DNA of 6,394 nt from Tissierellia bacterium (GTDB lineage Bacteria; Bacillota; Clostridia; Tissierellales; Dethiosulfatibacteraceae): the NCBI GenBank assembly GCA_007116605.1, contig SKID01000368.1, forward strand, positions 1-6,394, in the 5' to 3' direction. The notes under the pieces are model-generated. The model did not search any database. It saw only the letters and a list, made by a program, of their open reading frames with translations, and was not told where the DNA came from. Positions 5,261 through 6,394 of this stretch are shown here, one piece after another. Position 1 is the first letter of the stretch; each line of letters begins with the position of its first letter. The translations under genes were made by a program, and so were the position numbers.

Positions 5261-6241
5261 ATGAATTCAAGAGACAGAGTACTAGCTGCCCTTAATTTGG
5301 AGCAGCCTGACAGGATACCTTTTGCTGATGATATTCCTAGATCTGTAAGAGAACTTTTGATGGGGAATAAGGATTTTACAGATATTGAGTTCGCTAGAAA
5401 GATAGGAATGGATGCCCTTGACCTTCAGCCCCATCCATACTACGCACCAAATTTTTGCCAAAAAAAGGTTGTGGATGGTCATGAGTATATGATTGGTGGT
5501 TTAATCAAAGAAGAAAAGGACCTTAAACTTGTGAAACTGCCAGATCCAAAGGATGAAAGTTTTTATGATCCTGTGAAGATATTTGTTGACTGCCATGGAA
5601 AGGAAGATTTCGCAACTTTTGTCTACATGTCATGGGGTGTGGAGGGTGTTCTAAATTCCATGGGAATAGAAGCGTTCTCTTTTGCACTTTTCGATAAACC
5701 TAGGCTCATAGAATCCCTCCTGGAGATCTATATCGAGTGGAATTGCATAGTTATGGAGAAGCTTAATACTGTAGGGATTGACTTCATAAGCACCTATAAT
5801 AACATGGCTTACAACACAGGCCCTATGTTTTCACCCCAAACTTTTAGGGAGATATTCTTACCAAAGATGAAGGAAGTTGCTAATACCTGTAAGCTTCCAT
5901 GGGTATTCCATGGGGATGGCAATCTCATGCCCCTTATGGATGATCTTGTGAGTTTAGGCATGAATGGTCTACACCCAATTGAACCTAAGGCAATGGATCT
6001 CAAGAAAATGAAGGATACCTATGGAGATAAGATTTGTCTTTGGGGAAATGTTGACATGAACACCCTTTCCTTAGGAACTCCTGAGGAAGTTGAAGCAGAA
6101 GTACAAGCCTGCATAGAGGCGGCTGGTAAAGGTGGTGGCTACATTCTTGGAAGTAGCAATTGTATCACCGACTATTGCAAGCCTGAGAATGTATGGGCAA
6201 TGGCGAAGGCAATAAGGAAATATGGGGTATATAATGCCTGA
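5261..6241 (+). CDS. URO-D superfamily (MtaA/MtbA/CmuA-like) methyltransferase
   Basis: This 326-residue cytoplasmic protein has the uroporphyrinogen-decarboxylase TIM-barrel fold in the form used by corrinoid-dependent methyltransferases. It opens with the family signature NSRDRVLAALNLEQPDRIPF (2-21), and FSPQTFREIFLPKMK (190-204) is another typical segment. The metal region reads VFHGDGNLMPLMDDLVSLG (215-233) with His217, and GSSNCITDYCKPENV (297-311) with Cys301 and Cys306; GNVD lies at 262-265. In the methyltransferases the zinc site is H-x-C...C, but here the middle ligand is Asp219. True heme-pathway decarboxylases differ around the N-terminus, and this gene sits by a corrinoid protein, so methyl transfer to or from that protein is the likely job. 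The acceptor may be tetrahydrofolate in a clostridial host, which is inference. By eye its G+C in sampled lines (about 42-45%) is above that of the ABC genes, hinting at separate ancestry. Confidence 0.88.
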   Translation: MNSRDRVLAALNLEQPDRIPFADDIPRSVRELLMGNKDFTDIEFARKIGMDALDLQPHPYYAPNFCQKKVVDGHEYMIGGLIKEEKDLKLVKLPDPKDESFYDPVKIFVDCHGKEDFATFVYMSWGVEGVLNSMGIEAFSFALFDKPRLIESLLEIYIEWNCIVMEKLNTVGIDFISTYNNMAYNTGPMFSPQTFREIFLPKMKEVANTCKLPWVFHGDGNLMPLMDDLVSLGMNGLHPIEPKAMDLKKMKDTYGDKICLWGNVDMNTLSLGTPEEVEAEVQACIEAAGKGGGYILGSSNCITDYCKPENVWAMAKAIRKYGVYNA

Positions 6242-6324
6242 ATAATCGTATGATAGTCTAGTTCAATCTTACAGTGCCTGTGATAAAGATGATAAAACAG
6301 CAAGATTTTACTATGAGTTACATA

Positions 6325-6346
6325 AAAGCCCCGATAATGGGGCTTT
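6325..6346 (+). terminator. Hairpin terminator after the methyltransferase
   Basis: AAAGCCCC (6325-6332) and GGGGCTTT (6339-6346) pair perfectly around a GATAAT loop. An A-run precedes and T-rich sequence follows, so it could work in both directions, though the T-tract is broken (TTTAACTATTTAT). An outer pair, TACATAAA (6319-6326) with TTTATGTA (6352-6359), surrounds and partly overlaps it. It lies 84 bases after the stop codon and should end the corrinoid/methyltransferase transcript. Confidence 0.75.
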
Positions 6347-6394
6347 AACTATTTATGTATAGTCGAAATCCTATTAATTCATTTAGTAAAATTT

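Noticed and set aside
5282..6003. Two minus-strand frames within the methyltransferase gene
   Set aside because: They are antisense shadows of a clearly coding gene and lack ribosome sites and family features.
1..6394. CRISPR array, tRNA or rRNA genes
   Set aside because: There are no regularly spaced repeats, cloverleaf-like sequences or rRNA segments that I recognise.

Overview
The window reads as a low-GC, anaerobic Firmicute (Clostridia-like). Non-coding stretches are very AT-rich, Shine-Dalgarno sites are strong, and TTG/GTG starts are common. A corrinoid protein sits beside a URO-D-type methyltransferase, the kind of methyl-corrinoid C1 chemistry typical of acetogenic and other clostridial anaerobes. 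No species can be named from the sequence alone.

Layout. Positions 1-215 hold the 3' end of an unidentified, helix-rich protein, possibly a TetR-type regulator. Positions 216-931 are non-coding: two direct repeats that look like the end of a decayed IS21-family element, a good rho-independent terminator (524-556), a large imperfect inverted repeat (595-686), and a weak promoter candidate. Next come three co-oriented genes: a BcrA-type ABC ATPase (932-1858), its overlapping ABC-2 permease (1851-2639, TTG start), and an alpha/beta hydrolase (2757-3539, probable TTG start). The ATPase and permease should form one efflux or drug/bacteriocin-resistance-type exporter. The hydrolase may be co-transcribed or independent.

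Positions 3540-4542 are a kilobase without an intact gene, and this is the most unusual part of the window. An IS200/IS605 (TnpB-type) right-end or omega-RNA-like hairpin lies directly behind the hydrolase stop. It is followed by a very long, nearly perfect hairpin (3748-3798), then a minus-strand membrane-protein remnant (3900-4070), then a second IS605-like hairpin (about 4318-4340). This looks like a graveyard of mobile elements and a dead transporter gene. A promoter candidate with an overlapping dyad (4423-4460) closes the region.

Positions 4543-6241 hold the C1 pair: a two-domain corrinoid protein carrying the cobalt-ligand motif DxHxxG, and 88 bases later a URO-D-superfamily methyltransferase. 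Together they would move a methyl group between a donor, the corrinoid cobalt and an acceptor. The putative zinc site of the methyltransferase reads H-x-D...C instead of H-x-C...C. A clear hairpin terminator (6325-6346) ends the unit. I see no rRNA, tRNA, CRISPR array or recognisable riboswitch. Nothing here is convincingly a new multi-gene system; the best leads are the hairpin-rich 3540-4345 stretch and the variant metal site.
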